This document shows positions 43,776 to 56,720 of a stretch of 64,000 nucleotides of DNA, piece by piece. Position 1 is the stretch's first letter. Every line of letters starts with the position of its first letter. The position numbers were made by a program, and so were the translations under genes. This DNA is from Caulobacter sp. (GTDB lineage: Bacteria > Pseudomonadota > Alphaproteobacteria > Caulobacterales > Caulobacteraceae): NCBI GenBank assembly GCA_021741355.1, contig JAIOXZ010000014.1:1-64000 (forward strand), read 5' to 3'. Below the pieces are notes generated by a model. The model ran no database searches. It was not told the DNA's origin and was given only the letters and a program-made list of their open reading frames with translations.

Positions 43776-44849
43776 ATGACCGACGCTTCCCCCGCCCGCA
43801 TTCCCGTCACCGTGCTCACCGGCTACCTCGGCGCCGGCAAGACCACCCTGCTCAACCGCATCCTCACCGAGGATCACGGCAAGCGCTACGCCGTGATCGT
43901 CAACGAGTTCGGCGAGATCGGCATCGACAACGACCTGGTCGTCGGCGCCGACGAGGAAGTGTTCGAGATGAACAACGGCTGCGTCTGCTGCACGGTGCGC
44001 GGCGACCTGATCCGGGTGGTCTCGGGCCTGATGAAGCGCAAGGGCGGCTTCGATGCGATCATCGTCGAGACCACCGGCCTGGCCGACCCCGGCCCGGTGG
44101 CCCAGACCTTCTTCGTCGATGATGACGTCCGGGCCCGCACGAAGCTGGACTCGGTGACGACCGTCGTCGACGCCCTGCACCTGCCGCTGCGGCTGGCGGA
44201 CAGCCGCGAGGCGGTCGAGCAGATCGCCTTCGCCGACCAGATCCTGCTGAACAAGACCGACCTGGTGACGCCAGAGCAGCTGGCCTCGGTCGAGGCCCAG
44301 ATCCGGCGGATCAATCCGCTGGCCCCGATCCACCGCACCCAGCGCTCGGCCGTGCCGCTGGACGCGATTCTCGGCCGGGGCGGCTTCGACCTCGACCGCA
44401 TCACCGAGCTGGAGCCGGAGTTCCTCAATCCGGCGCACGGCGAGGCGGGGCATGTGCATGACGAGCACTGTGATGACCACGTGCACGACCATCACCACCA
44501 CGACCATGATCACGGCCACCACGACCACGCCGCCCACGATCACGTGGCCGAGGCGGGCATCCGCGGCGTCTCGCTGACCTTCGAAAAGCCGCTCGACGGC
44601 ATCAAGGTGACCAACTGGCTGAACCAGCTGTTGCAGGACAAGGGGCCCGACATCCTGCGCGCCAAGGGCATCCTCGATGTGAAGGGCGAAAGCCGCCGCC
44701 TGGTGTTCCAGGCCGTGCACATGATCCTCGAGGGCGACTTCCAGCGCGACTGGAAGGACGGCGAGCATCGCTATAGCCGGATGGTGTTCATCGGGCGGGA
44801 TCTCGACGAGGCGATGCTGAAGGCGGGCTTTGAGGGGTGCGTGGCGTAG
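43776..44849 (+). CDS. COG0523/CobW-family GTP-binding metallochaperone
   Basis: [52 protein letters not shown]; His-rich [31 protein letters not shown]. Confidence 0.95.
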   Translation: MTDASPARIPVTVLTGYLGAGKTTLLNRILTEDHGKRYAVIVNEFGEIGIDNDLVVGADEEVFEMNNGCVCCTVRGDLIRVVSGLMKRKGGFDAIIVETTGLADPGPVAQTFFVDDDVRARTKLDSVTTVVDALHLPLRLADSREAVEQIAFADQILLNKTDLVTPEQLASVEAQIRRINPLAPIHRTQRSAVPLDAILGRGGFDLDRITELEPEFLNPAHGEAGHVHDEHCDDHVHDHHHHDHDHGHHDHAAHDHVAEAGIRGVSLTFEKPLDGIKVTNWLNQLLQDKGPDILRAKGILDVKGESRRLVFQAVHMILEGDFQRDWKDGEHRYSRMVFIGRDLDEAMLKAGFEGCVA

Positions 44850-44860
44850 GAACTTGATGA

Positions 44861-44975
44861 TCCTCCCCGCAAAGCGGGGAGGGGGACCACGCGGAGCGTG
44901 GTGGAGGGGAGTCGGTGCACGGACTCCCCTCCACCGCCTCCGGCGGTCCCCCTCCCCAACTGCGTTGGGGAGGAA
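44861..44975. repeat. intergenic palindromic repeat, family F (CCTCCCC-type)
   Basis: tcctccccgcaaagcggggagggggaccacgcggagcgtggtggaggggagtc...gactcccctccaccgcctccggcggtccccctccccaactgcgttggggagga. Confidence 0.85.
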
Positions 44976-44993
44976 TAATCAGTCCCCAAAAGC

Positions 44994-45021
44994 AAAAAGG
45001 CCGGTGTTTCCACCGGCCTTT
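44994..45021 (-). terminator. rho-independent terminator downstream of exbD
   Basis: aaaaaggccggtgtttccaccggccttt; T-run on minus strand. Confidence 0.85.
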
Positions 45022-45045
45022 CGCATGTCTGGCTGTAAGTCCGAC

Positions 45046-45498
45046 CTATTCGATGTCTTCGTTGATCAGGCCGATCTTGAAGTAGCCGTTGGCCTGCAGG
45101 ACGTTCAGCACGGCCATGAACTGCTCGTACATCACGTCGGCGTCGGCGCGCACGAACACGCGCTCCTCGGTGAAGTTGCCGGTGACGCCTTCCTTCTGCA
45201 TGGCGACGGGAATGTCGGCCGGCAGGTTGACGAGGCTGGACTGGACCGCTTCGCCCACGAAAATGGCGCCGGTCTTCTGGATCGAGATGAAGACGGGCTT
45301 CTTGGGCTTGGGATCGTCAGCCTTGGGCGGAACCGCCGGCGGCAGGTCGAGCGCAATCGAGACGGTCGCCATCGGCGCCGCCACCATGAAGATGATCAGC
45401 AGCACGAGCATGACGTCCACGAACGGCGTGACGTTAATCTCGCTGTTCTGGCCAAGATCGTACTTGCCGCCGCCGCTTCCGCCCAGTTTCGCCGCCAT
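45046..45498 (-). CDS. ExbD/TolR family biopolymer transporter
   Basis: EINVTPFVDVMLVLLIIFMVAAPMATVSIALDLP; VFVRADADVMYEQFMAVLNVLQANGYFKIGLI. Confidence 0.95.
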   Translation of the reverse strand: MAAKLGGSGGGKYDLGQNSEINVTPFVDVMLVLLIIFMVAAPMATVSIALDLPPAVPPKADDPKPKKPVFISIQKTGAIFVGEAVQSSLVNLPADIPVAMQKEGVTGNFTEERVFVRADADVMYEQFMAVLNVLQANGYFKIGLINEDIE

Positions 45499-45652
45499 TC
45501 CGACACTCCCTTACGCGGGCAAACGCGTGCCGCCCGCTGTCATTCGTCAAACCCATTACGCGACTGAAGGCGCTTGTAAAGCCTGTCTCGCTTGGCAGGC
45601 GAAAAGGAACGGCCGCTGGGCAAGGCCAAGCCTGCGTTATAAACGCGCCACC

Positions 45653-46645
45653 ATGACCTTCGATTTCGACGCCTATGTGACCGCCGCGCTTTTCGACCGT
45701 TCCGGACGAACATTGTTCGCTCTGGGTGATGGAACCGTGCGCGCCGTGACGGGAGACGGGTTCGTCACCGTCGAGGCCCACCAGGGGGCCGTGCTGTCCG
45801 CCTGCGTCCATCCCTCCGGCGTGGGCATCCTGACCGGCGGCGACGACGGCCGGGTGGTCTGGACCCGGCTGGAGGGGGGCGAGATCGCCGCCGATCTGGT
45901 CGGGGAGGTGAAGGGCCGATGGATCGATTCCGTCGCCGCCAGCGCCGAATCGGGCCTGATCGCCTTCACCGCCGGCCGCGAGCTGCACGTGCGCGATTCG
46001 AAGGACCCGGCCTTCAGCCGCGTGTTCACCCATGAGAAGTCCGCCGCCGACGTGGCGTTCGACCCCAAGGGCCGGCGGCTGGCCGTGGCGACCTACAACG
46101 GCGCGGCGCTCTGGTATGCGCGGATCGCCGACCAGAAGCCGCAAATCCTGAAATGGGCGGGCAGCCATGTGCTGGTCGCCTGGAGCCCGGACGGCCGGTT
46201 CCTGATGAGCGCCATGCAGGAGAACCAGCTGCACGGCTGGAAGGTCGCCGACGACAAGAATCTGCGCATGGGCGGCTACCCGGGCAAGGTGAAGAGCATG
46301 AGCTTCCTGTCGAACGGGCTGATGATGGCAACATCAGGCTCGAACGGCGCGGTGGTCTGGCCGTTCGCCGGCGCGACCGGCCCGATGGGCAAGGACGCGG
46401 CCGAGATCGGCTACGACCAGTCGGCCATGGTCGCGCGGGTGGCCGGCACGCCGAACGCCTCGGTCCTCGCCGCCGGCCTCGACGACGGGCGCGTCTGGGC
46501 GGCTGACCTGAAGAGCGGCAAGATCGAGCATCTGAAGGCGGAGAAGGGCGCGGCCATCAGCGCCCTGGCCATCAGCCTCGACGGCTCGCGGGTCGCCTGG
46601 GGTGACGAGGACGGCGCGGCGGGTGTGCTGGAGACGGGGCTGTAG
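45653..46645 (+). CDS. WD40 repeat domain-containing protein
   Basis: Repeated AHQGAVLSACVHPSGVGILTGGDDGRVVWTR and HVLVAWSPDGRFLMSAMQENQLHGWKV; ATG 45653 chosen. Confidence 0.88.
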   Translation: MTFDFDAYVTAALFDRSGRTLFALGDGTVRAVTGDGFVTVEAHQGAVLSACVHPSGVGILTGGDDGRVVWTRLEGGEIAADLVGEVKGRWIDSVAASAESGLIAFTAGRELHVRDSKDPAFSRVFTHEKSAADVAFDPKGRRLAVATYNGAALWYARIADQKPQILKWAGSHVLVAWSPDGRFLMSAMQENQLHGWKVADDKNLRMGGYPGKVKSMSFLSNGLMMATSGSNGAVVWPFAGATGPMGKDAAEIGYDQSAMVARVAGTPNASVLAAGLDDGRVWAADLKSGKIEHLKAEKGAAISALAISLDGSRVAWGDEDGAAGVLETGL

Positions 46646-46656
46646 GGCTCCGTGCG

Positions 46657-46765
46657 TCCTTCGAGACGCTCGCTTGAGGCTCGCTCCTCAGGATGACGTA
46701 GAGGTGCAGGCTTCAAGGAGGTTCGTCATGGTGAGGAGCGAGGCGTCAGCCGAGCGTCTCGAACC
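46657..46765. repeat. intergenic palindromic repeat, family C, copy 2
   Basis: tccttcgagacgctcgcttgaggctcgctcctcaggatgacg ... gttcgtcatggtgaggagcgaggcgtcagccgagcgtctcgaacc. Confidence 0.85.
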
Positions 46766-46776
46766 ACGCAACCTGC

Positions 46777-47439
46777 CTACTCAAATCCCCTCATCTCCGC
46801 CCACACATCAAACGGATCCCGCCTTGTCCGCAGGCTGTTGATCGGCGCGCTGTCGTCCGGCCAGCCCAGCGCCATGCCGGAGAACAGCAGGTGGTCGTCG
46901 GGCAGTCCGAGGTGTTCGGCGACCGTCTTCGGATAGCGGGCCCAGAACTCCTGGGCGCAGGTGGCCAGGCCGCGTTCGGTCGCCAGCAGCATCAGGGTCT
47001 GCATGTACATGCCGACGTCCGACCACTGGGGCGGGCCCAGCTTGCGGTCGAGGCTGAAGAACAGGCCTACGGGCGCGCCGAACAGCTGGGTGTTCTTGAA
47101 CAGCTGCTGCAGCCGGGCCGGCTTGTCCTCGCGCGGGATGCCGATGGTCGCGTAGAGATCCTCGCCGCACTGAAAGCGCCGCGTGCGGAACGGATCCCAG
47201 AGGTCGGCCGGATAGACGTCGTACTCGGGGGTCTCGCCGGCGAGGTTAGCGGCGACCTTCGCCTTCAGCCCCTCCAGCGCCGCGCCGGTCAGGGCGTGAA
47301 CCCGCCAGGGCTGGAGGTTGCCGCCCGAGGGCGCGCGCTGGGCGGCCAGCAGCAGCTCCCGCACGGTCTCGCCGGAGACCGGCTTGTCCAGATAGGCGCG
47401 GACGGAGACGCGACGATCAACGGCTTCGGAGACGTTCAT
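46777..47439 (-). CDS. nitroreductase family protein
   Basis: MNVSEAVDRRVSVRAYLDKPVSGETVRELLLAAQRAPSGGNLQPWRVHAL; LATCAQEFWARYPKTVAEHLGLPDDHLLFSGMALGWPD. Confidence 0.93.
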   Translation of the reverse strand: MNVSEAVDRRVSVRAYLDKPVSGETVRELLLAAQRAPSGGNLQPWRVHALTGAALEGLKAKVAANLAGETPEYDVYPADLWDPFRTRRFQCGEDLYATIGIPREDKPARLQQLFKNTQLFGAPVGLFFSLDRKLGPPQWSDVGMYMQTLMLLATERGLATCAQEFWARYPKTVAEHLGLPDDHLLFSGMALGWPDDSAPINSLRTRRDPFDVWAEMRGFE

Positions 47440-47519
47440 GACGGATGCTTTCGGCCAGCGACAGATGCGACGCCAGTGGCTAGCATCCGTCCGCCGCGTC
47501 AAGGCAAGGGGAGGCGGGA

Positions 47520-48629
<1,110 letters not shown>

Positions 48630-48652
48630 CCCCGTCTCCTCACTATCTCGCA

Positions 48653-48775
48653 GCGTCATGGCCCGGCTTGTCCGGGCCACCCAAGGACACCGCACTCGCT
48701 GATCTCGCTCCCGGCTCGTTTTCTTCCTGCGGGCAGCCCACGCTTGGGTGGCCCGGACAAGCCGGGCCATGACGC
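48653..48775. repeat. long inverted repeat, family D (GTCATGGCCCG), copy 1
   Basis: 33-bp perfect arms gcgtcatggcccggcttgtccgggccacccaag / cttgggtggcccggacaagccgggccatgacgc. Confidence 0.9.
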
Positions 48776-48870
48776 AGTATTGGGGACGGGCTCTTCAACC
48801 CGCCGCTTGACGGAACCCGCGCTCGCCCTTCCCATGCCGCGCAATAAATTCCCCTGTGAGGATGCGTCCC

Positions 48871-50712
48871 ATGTTGAAGACCAAACTTCTGGCCGCCGGC
48901 GCGGCCCTGGCGATCGTGGCCGGGATCGGCGGCGTTGCGGTCGTGGCCCAGGCCCAGACCCCCGCCGCCGCGCCGACCCCCGCCGCTCCGACCACGGCTG
49001 ACGCCGTGGCCTTTATCGCCAAGGCCGAGACCGATCTGGCCGCGCTGTCGCAGTATGTGAACCGGGCCTCGTGGGTCCGCGCGACCTACATCACCGAGGA
49101 CACCCAGTGGCTGGAGGCCAAGGCCGGGTCGGAGATCACCGACCTCGCCACCCGTCTGGCCATCCAGGCGGCGCAGTACGACAAGGTCGCGGTCGACCCG
49201 GTCACCCGCCGCAAGCTCGATATCCTCAAGCGCGCCCTGGTCGCGCCGGCGCCGCAGCGTCCGGGCGCGGCCGACGAGATGGCGACCATCGCCTCGCGTC
49301 TGGACTCGACCTACTCGACCGGCAAGTTCACCTACAAGGGCAAGACCCTGACGCTGAACGACGCCGAGGACATCCTCGCCACGAGCACCGACCCTGAGGA
49401 GCTCAAGGCCGTCTGGGAGGGCTGGCACTCGATCTCGCCCGGCATGGTGACCGACTATTCCCGCCTCGTGGCGCTGTCCAACGAGGGCTCGCTGGCGCTG
49501 GGCTACAAGGACACCGGCGCCCTGTGGCGCTCGGGCTACGACATGGACCCCGACGCCTTCGCCGCCGAGACCGACCGGCTGTGGAAGCAGCTGGAGCCGT
49601 TCTACAAGAACCTGCACTGCTATGTGCGGGCGCGCCTGAACGAGAAGTACGGCGATGCGGTCCAGCCGCGCACCGGCCCGATCCGCGCCGACCTGCTCGG
49701 CAACATGTGGGCCCAGCAGTGGGGCAACATCTATCCGATCGTCGCGCCCAAGAGCACGACCCCGTCCTACAATCTCGACGAACTGCTGGTGAACGCCGGC
49801 TATGATGCGACGAAGATGGTCAAGACCGGTGAGGCCTTCTACGTCTCGATGGGCCTGGCGCCGCTGCCGGAGACCTTCTGGACACGCTCGCAGATCACCC
49901 GCCCGCGCGACCGCGAAGTCGTCTGCCACGCCTCGGCCTGGGACCTGGATGACGCCGACGATATCCGCATCAAGATGTGCACCAAGGTCAACGGCGAGGA
50001 CTTCTACACGGTCCACCACGAGCTGGGTCACAACTACTACCAGCGCGCCTACAAGGCCCAGCCCTACATCTTCAAGAACGGCGCGAACGACGGCTTCCAC
50101 GAGGCGATCGGCGACTTCGTCGGCCTGTCGGCCCTGACCCCGACCTATCTGCAGCAGATCGGTCTGCTGAAGGACGCGCCCGGGCCGGACGGCGACATCC
50201 CGTTCCTGCTGAAGATGGCGCTCGACAAGATCGCCTTCATGCCGTTCGGCCTGATGGTCGACCGCTGGCGCTGGGAGGTGTTCTCCGGCCAGCTGACCCC
50301 GGCGCAGTACAATGACGGCTGGTGGGCGCTGCGGACCAAGTACCAGGGCATCACCCCGCCGGCGACGCGCCCCACGGACGCCTTCGATCCGGGCGCAAAG
50401 TACCACGTGCCGGGCAACGTTCCGTACACGCGCTACTTCCTGGCCCACGTCTACCAGTTCCAGTTCCAGCGGGCCGCCTGCAAGCAGGCCGGCTGGACGG
50501 GCCCGCTGCACCGCTGCTCGACCTACGGCAACAAGGAGGTCGGGGCGAAGTTCAACGCGATGATGGAGATGGGCGCCTCGCGGCCGTGGCCTGAAGCGCT
50601 GGAGGCCTTCACCGGGGAGACCCGCACCGACGCCAGCGCGGTGGCCGACTATTTCAAGCCGCTGAACGTCTGGCTGGTGAAGCAGAACAAGGGCGAGAAG
50701 TGCGGCTGGTAA
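48871..50712 (+). CDS. M2 family (peptidyl-dipeptidase A, ACE-like) metallopeptidase
   Basis: Signal peptide; VHHELGHNYYQRAY zinc motif (HExxH) and DGFHEAIGDFVGLS. An alternative start lies at 48856. Confidence 0.95.
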   Translation: MLKTKLLAAGAALAIVAGIGGVAVVAQAQTPAAAPTPAAPTTADAVAFIAKAETDLAALSQYVNRASWVRATYITEDTQWLEAKAGSEITDLATRLAIQAAQYDKVAVDPVTRRKLDILKRALVAPAPQRPGAADEMATIASRLDSTYSTGKFTYKGKTLTLNDAEDILATSTDPEELKAVWEGWHSISPGMVTDYSRLVALSNEGSLALGYKDTGALWRSGYDMDPDAFAAETDRLWKQLEPFYKNLHCYVRARLNEKYGDAVQPRTGPIRADLLGNMWAQQWGNIYPIVAPKSTTPSYNLDELLVNAGYDATKMVKTGEAFYVSMGLAPLPETFWTRSQITRPRDREVVCHASAWDLDDADDIRIKMCTKVNGEDFYTVHHELGHNYYQRAYKAQPYIFKNGANDGFHEAIGDFVGLSALTPTYLQQIGLLKDAPGPDGDIPFLLKMALDKIAFMPFGLMVDRWRWEVFSGQLTPAQYNDGWWALRTKYQGITPPATRPTDAFDPGAKYHVPGNVPYTRYFLAHVYQFQFQRAACKQAGWTGPLHRCSTYGNKEVGAKFNAMMEMGASRPWPEALEAFTGETRTDASAVADYFKPLNVWLVKQNKGEKCGW

Positions 50713-50737
50713 GCCGGCTTACATCCTGACCGGAACG

Positions 50738-50769
50738 GGGGAGGCGAAGCGATCCGCCTCCCCTTTTTT
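50738..50769 (+). terminator. rho-independent terminator
   Basis: ggggaggcg-aagcgatc-cgcctcccctttttt. Confidence 0.88.
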
Positions 50770-50884
50770 CGTCCCGCCACAAGGCCAACGTGGTTTCCCG
50801 ACTTTCACCCTGCCTGGTGGCCCAAGCGTTTACCGCGATGTCGCCATCATCCCCCGTTGATCGCAATTCTGTCGGGGCAGGGCG

Positions 50885-52240
50885 ATGAAGACGGGTCTGA
50901 AGAGTCTGGTTCTGGCGCGCCGTATTCTGGACGGCTGGCGCCGTGATGACGGTGCGGTGGCGATCCAGTTCGCCGTCGCGATCGTGCCGATGGCCGTGAT
51001 GGTCTTCGGCGCGCTCGACGTAAGCCGGGCGTCCGGCGAGAAGTCGCGATTGCAGGACGCGCTCGATTCCGCCGCGCTCGCCGCCGCCCGGTCCACGGAG
51101 ACCACGGACGCCGGTCTGAAACTGGTCGGCGACAAGGTCCTGGTCGCCAATCTCGCGGCGTCGAAGGCGACCCTCGGCGGCTCGACCTTCCGCCTGGAAG
51201 GCTCGAAGATCATCGCCACCGCCCAGGCGTCGATGGCGACCACGGTCGCAGGCCTGTGGATGGACGGCGACATGACCATCGGCGCGGAGTCGGAGGTCAC
51301 GCGGTCGTCGAACAATGTCGAGGTGGCGCTCGCGCTCGACGTCACGGGCTCGATGTCCGGACAGAAGATCACCGACCTGAAGGCCGCCGCCAAGGATCTG
51401 GTCGACCTCGTCGTCCAGGACCAGCAGACGCCCTACTACACCAAGCTGGCGCTGGCGCCGTACTCGGCCGCCGTGAACGTCGGACCCTACGCCGCCGACA
51501 TCCGCGGGACCTACAGCGGCGGGACCTGCACGACGCCGGGCTGCGCCAGCTACAAGTTCACCAACGCCCAGGGTAACCTGAAGACCTTCGCCATCAGCAC
51601 CTGCGCCACCGAGCGGACCGGGTCGGACGCCTTCACCGACGCGGCGCCGGGCTCCAGCCCGCTGGGCCGCAACTATTCCAGCAGCGCGAACGGCTGTCTG
51701 GCCAGCACCATCACGCCGCTGTCCACCGATCGGACCGCCCTGAAGAGTCAGATCGAGGGCCTGACCGCCGCCGGCTCGACCGCCGGGCATCTGGGCCTGG
51801 CCTGGGGCTGGTATCTGGTGTCGCCCAACTTCGCCTCGCTCTGGCCCTCCGCCAGCCAGCCGGCGGCCTATGGGACCGACAAGCTGCTCAAGGTCGTGGT
51901 CCTGATGACCGACGGCGCCTTCAACACCACCTACTGCAAGGGCGTGATCAGCAAGGACTCAGGGTCCGGCAGCGGCTCGTCGTCTGATCACATCAACTGC
52001 AACGCGCCGAACGGCGGCGCCTTCGCCCAGGCCCAGGCCCTCTGTTCGAACATGAAGGCGCAGGGCGTCATCATCTATACCGTGGGCTTCGACGTCGCCG
52101 ACGACGAGAACGCGCAGGACATCGTCCGCGAATGCGCCACCGACGCGGACCACGTCTACATGCCGTCCACCGGGGCCGCGCTGAAGACGGCGTTCCGCGC
52201 GATCGGCGAGGACATCTCCCGGCTGCGGATATCCCGATAG
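50885..52240 (+). CDS. TadE/TadG-like pilus assembly protein with vWA domain (paralog 1)
   Basis: GAVAIQFAVAIVPMAVMVFGALDVSRASGEKSRLQDALDSAALAAAR; VALALDVTGSMSG; VVLMTDGAFNT. Confidence 0.9.
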   Translation: MKTGLKSLVLARRILDGWRRDDGAVAIQFAVAIVPMAVMVFGALDVSRASGEKSRLQDALDSAALAAARSTETTDAGLKLVGDKVLVANLAASKATLGGSTFRLEGSKIIATAQASMATTVAGLWMDGDMTIGAESEVTRSSNNVEVALALDVTGSMSGQKITDLKAAAKDLVDLVVQDQQTPYYTKLALAPYSAAVNVGPYAADIRGTYSGGTCTTPGCASYKFTNAQGNLKTFAISTCATERTGSDAFTDAAPGSSPLGRNYSSSANGCLASTITPLSTDRTALKSQIEGLTAAGSTAGHLGLAWGWYLVSPNFASLWPSASQPAAYGTDKLLKVVVLMTDGAFNTTYCKGVISKDSGSGSGSSSDHINCNAPNGGAFAQAQALCSNMKAQGVIIYTVGFDVADDENAQDIVRECATDADHVYMPSTGAALKTAFRAIGEDISRLRISR

Positions 52241-52331
52241 GGCCGCGGATCGTAACGCCCGATTCACCAAGGCTGTTGGGGGTTTTCTTACCCTCATGCG
52301 CGATGATCGCCGGCTCAAGGGGTGATCATCC

Positions 52332-54161
52332 ATGAACCGTGCCACGAAACGGCCCGCCAGCGGGCTCCTCGCGCCCATCGGACGTTTTCTCCGGCGCTTC
52401 CGCAGCGAGCGCGGCGCCGTGGCCATCTGGTTCGCCGTCATGGCCCTGCCGACCGCCGTGCTGGCCTTCGGCCTGATCGATGTCAGCCGCGCCAGCGTCG
52501 AGAAGCGCCAGCTGCAGGACGCGCTCGATGCGGCGACCCTGATGGCCGCCCGCTCGACGTCTACGACCGACGGCCAGATGCAGGCCATCGGCGCACCGGC
52601 CCTGGCGGCCCAGCTCTCGGGCGTCAGCGACGCCACGATCCAGAGCTCCAGCTTCAAGATCGTCGGCACCAAGGTGACCGGCACTGCGACGGCCTCGGTC
52701 GTTCCCGTCATCGCCAACCTCTGGCTCCAGGGCAACATGACCGTCGGCGCGGAGTCGGAGGTGGCCCGGTCCTCGACCAACCTTGAGGTGTCGATCGTGC
52801 TCGACATCACCGGGTCGATGAGGGGGCAAAAGCTCACCGATCTGAAGGCCGCCGCCAAGGACCTGATCGACCTGATCGTGTCGGACGTCCAGACGCCCTT
52901 CTATTCCAAGGCCGCCCTTGTGCCGTTCGAGGTGGGGGTAAACTTGGGCAGCTATGCCGACAGCGCCCGGGGCGCGGTCGAAAACGCCAAGACGATCACG
53001 GCGGCCTCCTGGTCGACTGGCTCGCCCAAGGCGATCAGCGGTGTGTCCAAAAGCAATCCGGCAAAAGTGACGGCGACGGCGCACGGGTTCAACAACGGTG
53101 ACGTGGTCTGGATCACCGGCGTGAAGGGCATGACCAATATCAACAACCGGGCCTTCGTCGTCGCCAACAAGACGGCCAATACGTTCGAACTCGCTGGCGT
53201 CAACAGCGGGAGCTACAAGAAATACAAGTCGGCCGGAACCGCGACCAAGTGCACATTGGCCGATTGTTCGATCGTGCTGACCTCGAACGGGCATGGGTTT
53301 GACAACGGAGACAGCGTCTACATCACCGGCGTTGGCGGTATGACGCAGATCAACAACGAGGTTTTCACAGTCGCCAGCAAGACCGCCAACACCTTCTCGT
53401 TGTCCGGTGTGAACGGCGCCGGCTATGGGACGTTTACGTCGGGCGGCGCGATCTGGTGTCTGGTCGCGGGGTGCAAATACTACCAGCTGACCGACAATGA
53501 CGGCGACGAGCGACTGTTCGAGATCACCACCTGCGCGACCGAGCGCGTCGGGACGGACGCCTATCTGGACACCGAGCCCGGCGGCTCGCCCGTGGGCAAG
53601 ATGTACACCCCCGACGGAGACGGCTGCCCCTCGGCCACCATCTTCCCCCTCTCGACCGACAAGACGGCGCTGAAGGCGGCGATCACCGACCTCGACGACG
53701 GCGGTGCGACCGCCGGCCAGATCGGTGCTGCCTGGGGCTGGTACATGCTGTCGCCGAACTTCGCCTCGTTGTGGCCGACCGCCAGTCAGCCGGCCGCCTA
53801 TACCGCCACCGACGTGCTGAAGGTCCTGATCATCATGACCGACGGCGACTTCAACACGGCCTACTGCAACAACGTGCTCAGCAAGGATTCCAACGGCCGC
53901 GACGACGAGCAGATCAACTGCAACGCCACCAACGGCAACCCGACGACACAGGCCCAGGCGATCTGTACGGCGGCCAAGGCCAAGGGCGTGGTGATCTATA
54001 CCGTCGGCTTCCAGGTCGGCGCCGGCTCTACGGCGGAGGCCTTCATCAAGGCCTGCGCGACGGATGCGGACCACGTCTACCTGCCGTCGAGCGGCTCGCT
54101 GTTGAAAGACGCCTTCGCGGCCATCGGCCGCGACATCACCAAGCTGAGGCTGTCCCGCTAG
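52332..54161 (+). CDS. TadE/TadG-like vWA protein (paralog 2) with inserted tandem beta repeats
   Basis: GAVAIWFAVMALPTAVLAFGLIDVSRASVEKRQLQDALDAATLMAAR; SIVLDITGSMRG; insert with two copies of HGFxNGDxVxITGVxGMTxINNxxFxVAxKTANTFxLxGVN. Confidence 0.9.
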   Translation: MNRATKRPASGLLAPIGRFLRRFRSERGAVAIWFAVMALPTAVLAFGLIDVSRASVEKRQLQDALDAATLMAARSTSTTDGQMQAIGAPALAAQLSGVSDATIQSSSFKIVGTKVTGTATASVVPVIANLWLQGNMTVGAESEVARSSTNLEVSIVLDITGSMRGQKLTDLKAAAKDLIDLIVSDVQTPFYSKAALVPFEVGVNLGSYADSARGAVENAKTITAASWSTGSPKAISGVSKSNPAKVTATAHGFNNGDVVWITGVKGMTNINNRAFVVANKTANTFELAGVNSGSYKKYKSAGTATKCTLADCSIVLTSNGHGFDNGDSVYITGVGGMTQINNEVFTVASKTANTFSLSGVNGAGYGTFTSGGAIWCLVAGCKYYQLTDNDGDERLFEITTCATERVGTDAYLDTEPGGSPVGKMYTPDGDGCPSATIFPLSTDKTALKAAITDLDDGGATAGQIGAAWGWYMLSPNFASLWPTASQPAAYTATDVLKVLIIMTDGDFNTAYCNNVLSKDSNGRDDEQINCNATNGNPTTQAQAICTAAKAKGVVIYTVGFQVGAGSTAEAFIKACATDADHVYLPSSGSLLKDAFAAIGRDITKLRLSR

Positions 54162-54222
54162 ACCGGCAGGCCTCGTCCGGAAGCGGGCGGGGCCGAGCGG
54201 CCGGTCGCGACAACGATAAGGA

Positions 54223-56649
<2,427 letters not shown>

Positions 56650-56720
56650 GCCGTTCCCCCCGCTTCCTTGCGCGTCATGGTGAAAGCGCAGGGTTAATGT
56701 GGGGTGACCTCAGGCCGGGC

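Noticed and set aside
52326-54074. 582-aa minus-strand ORF opposite the second vWA gene
   Set aside because: Shadow ORF lacking domain features.
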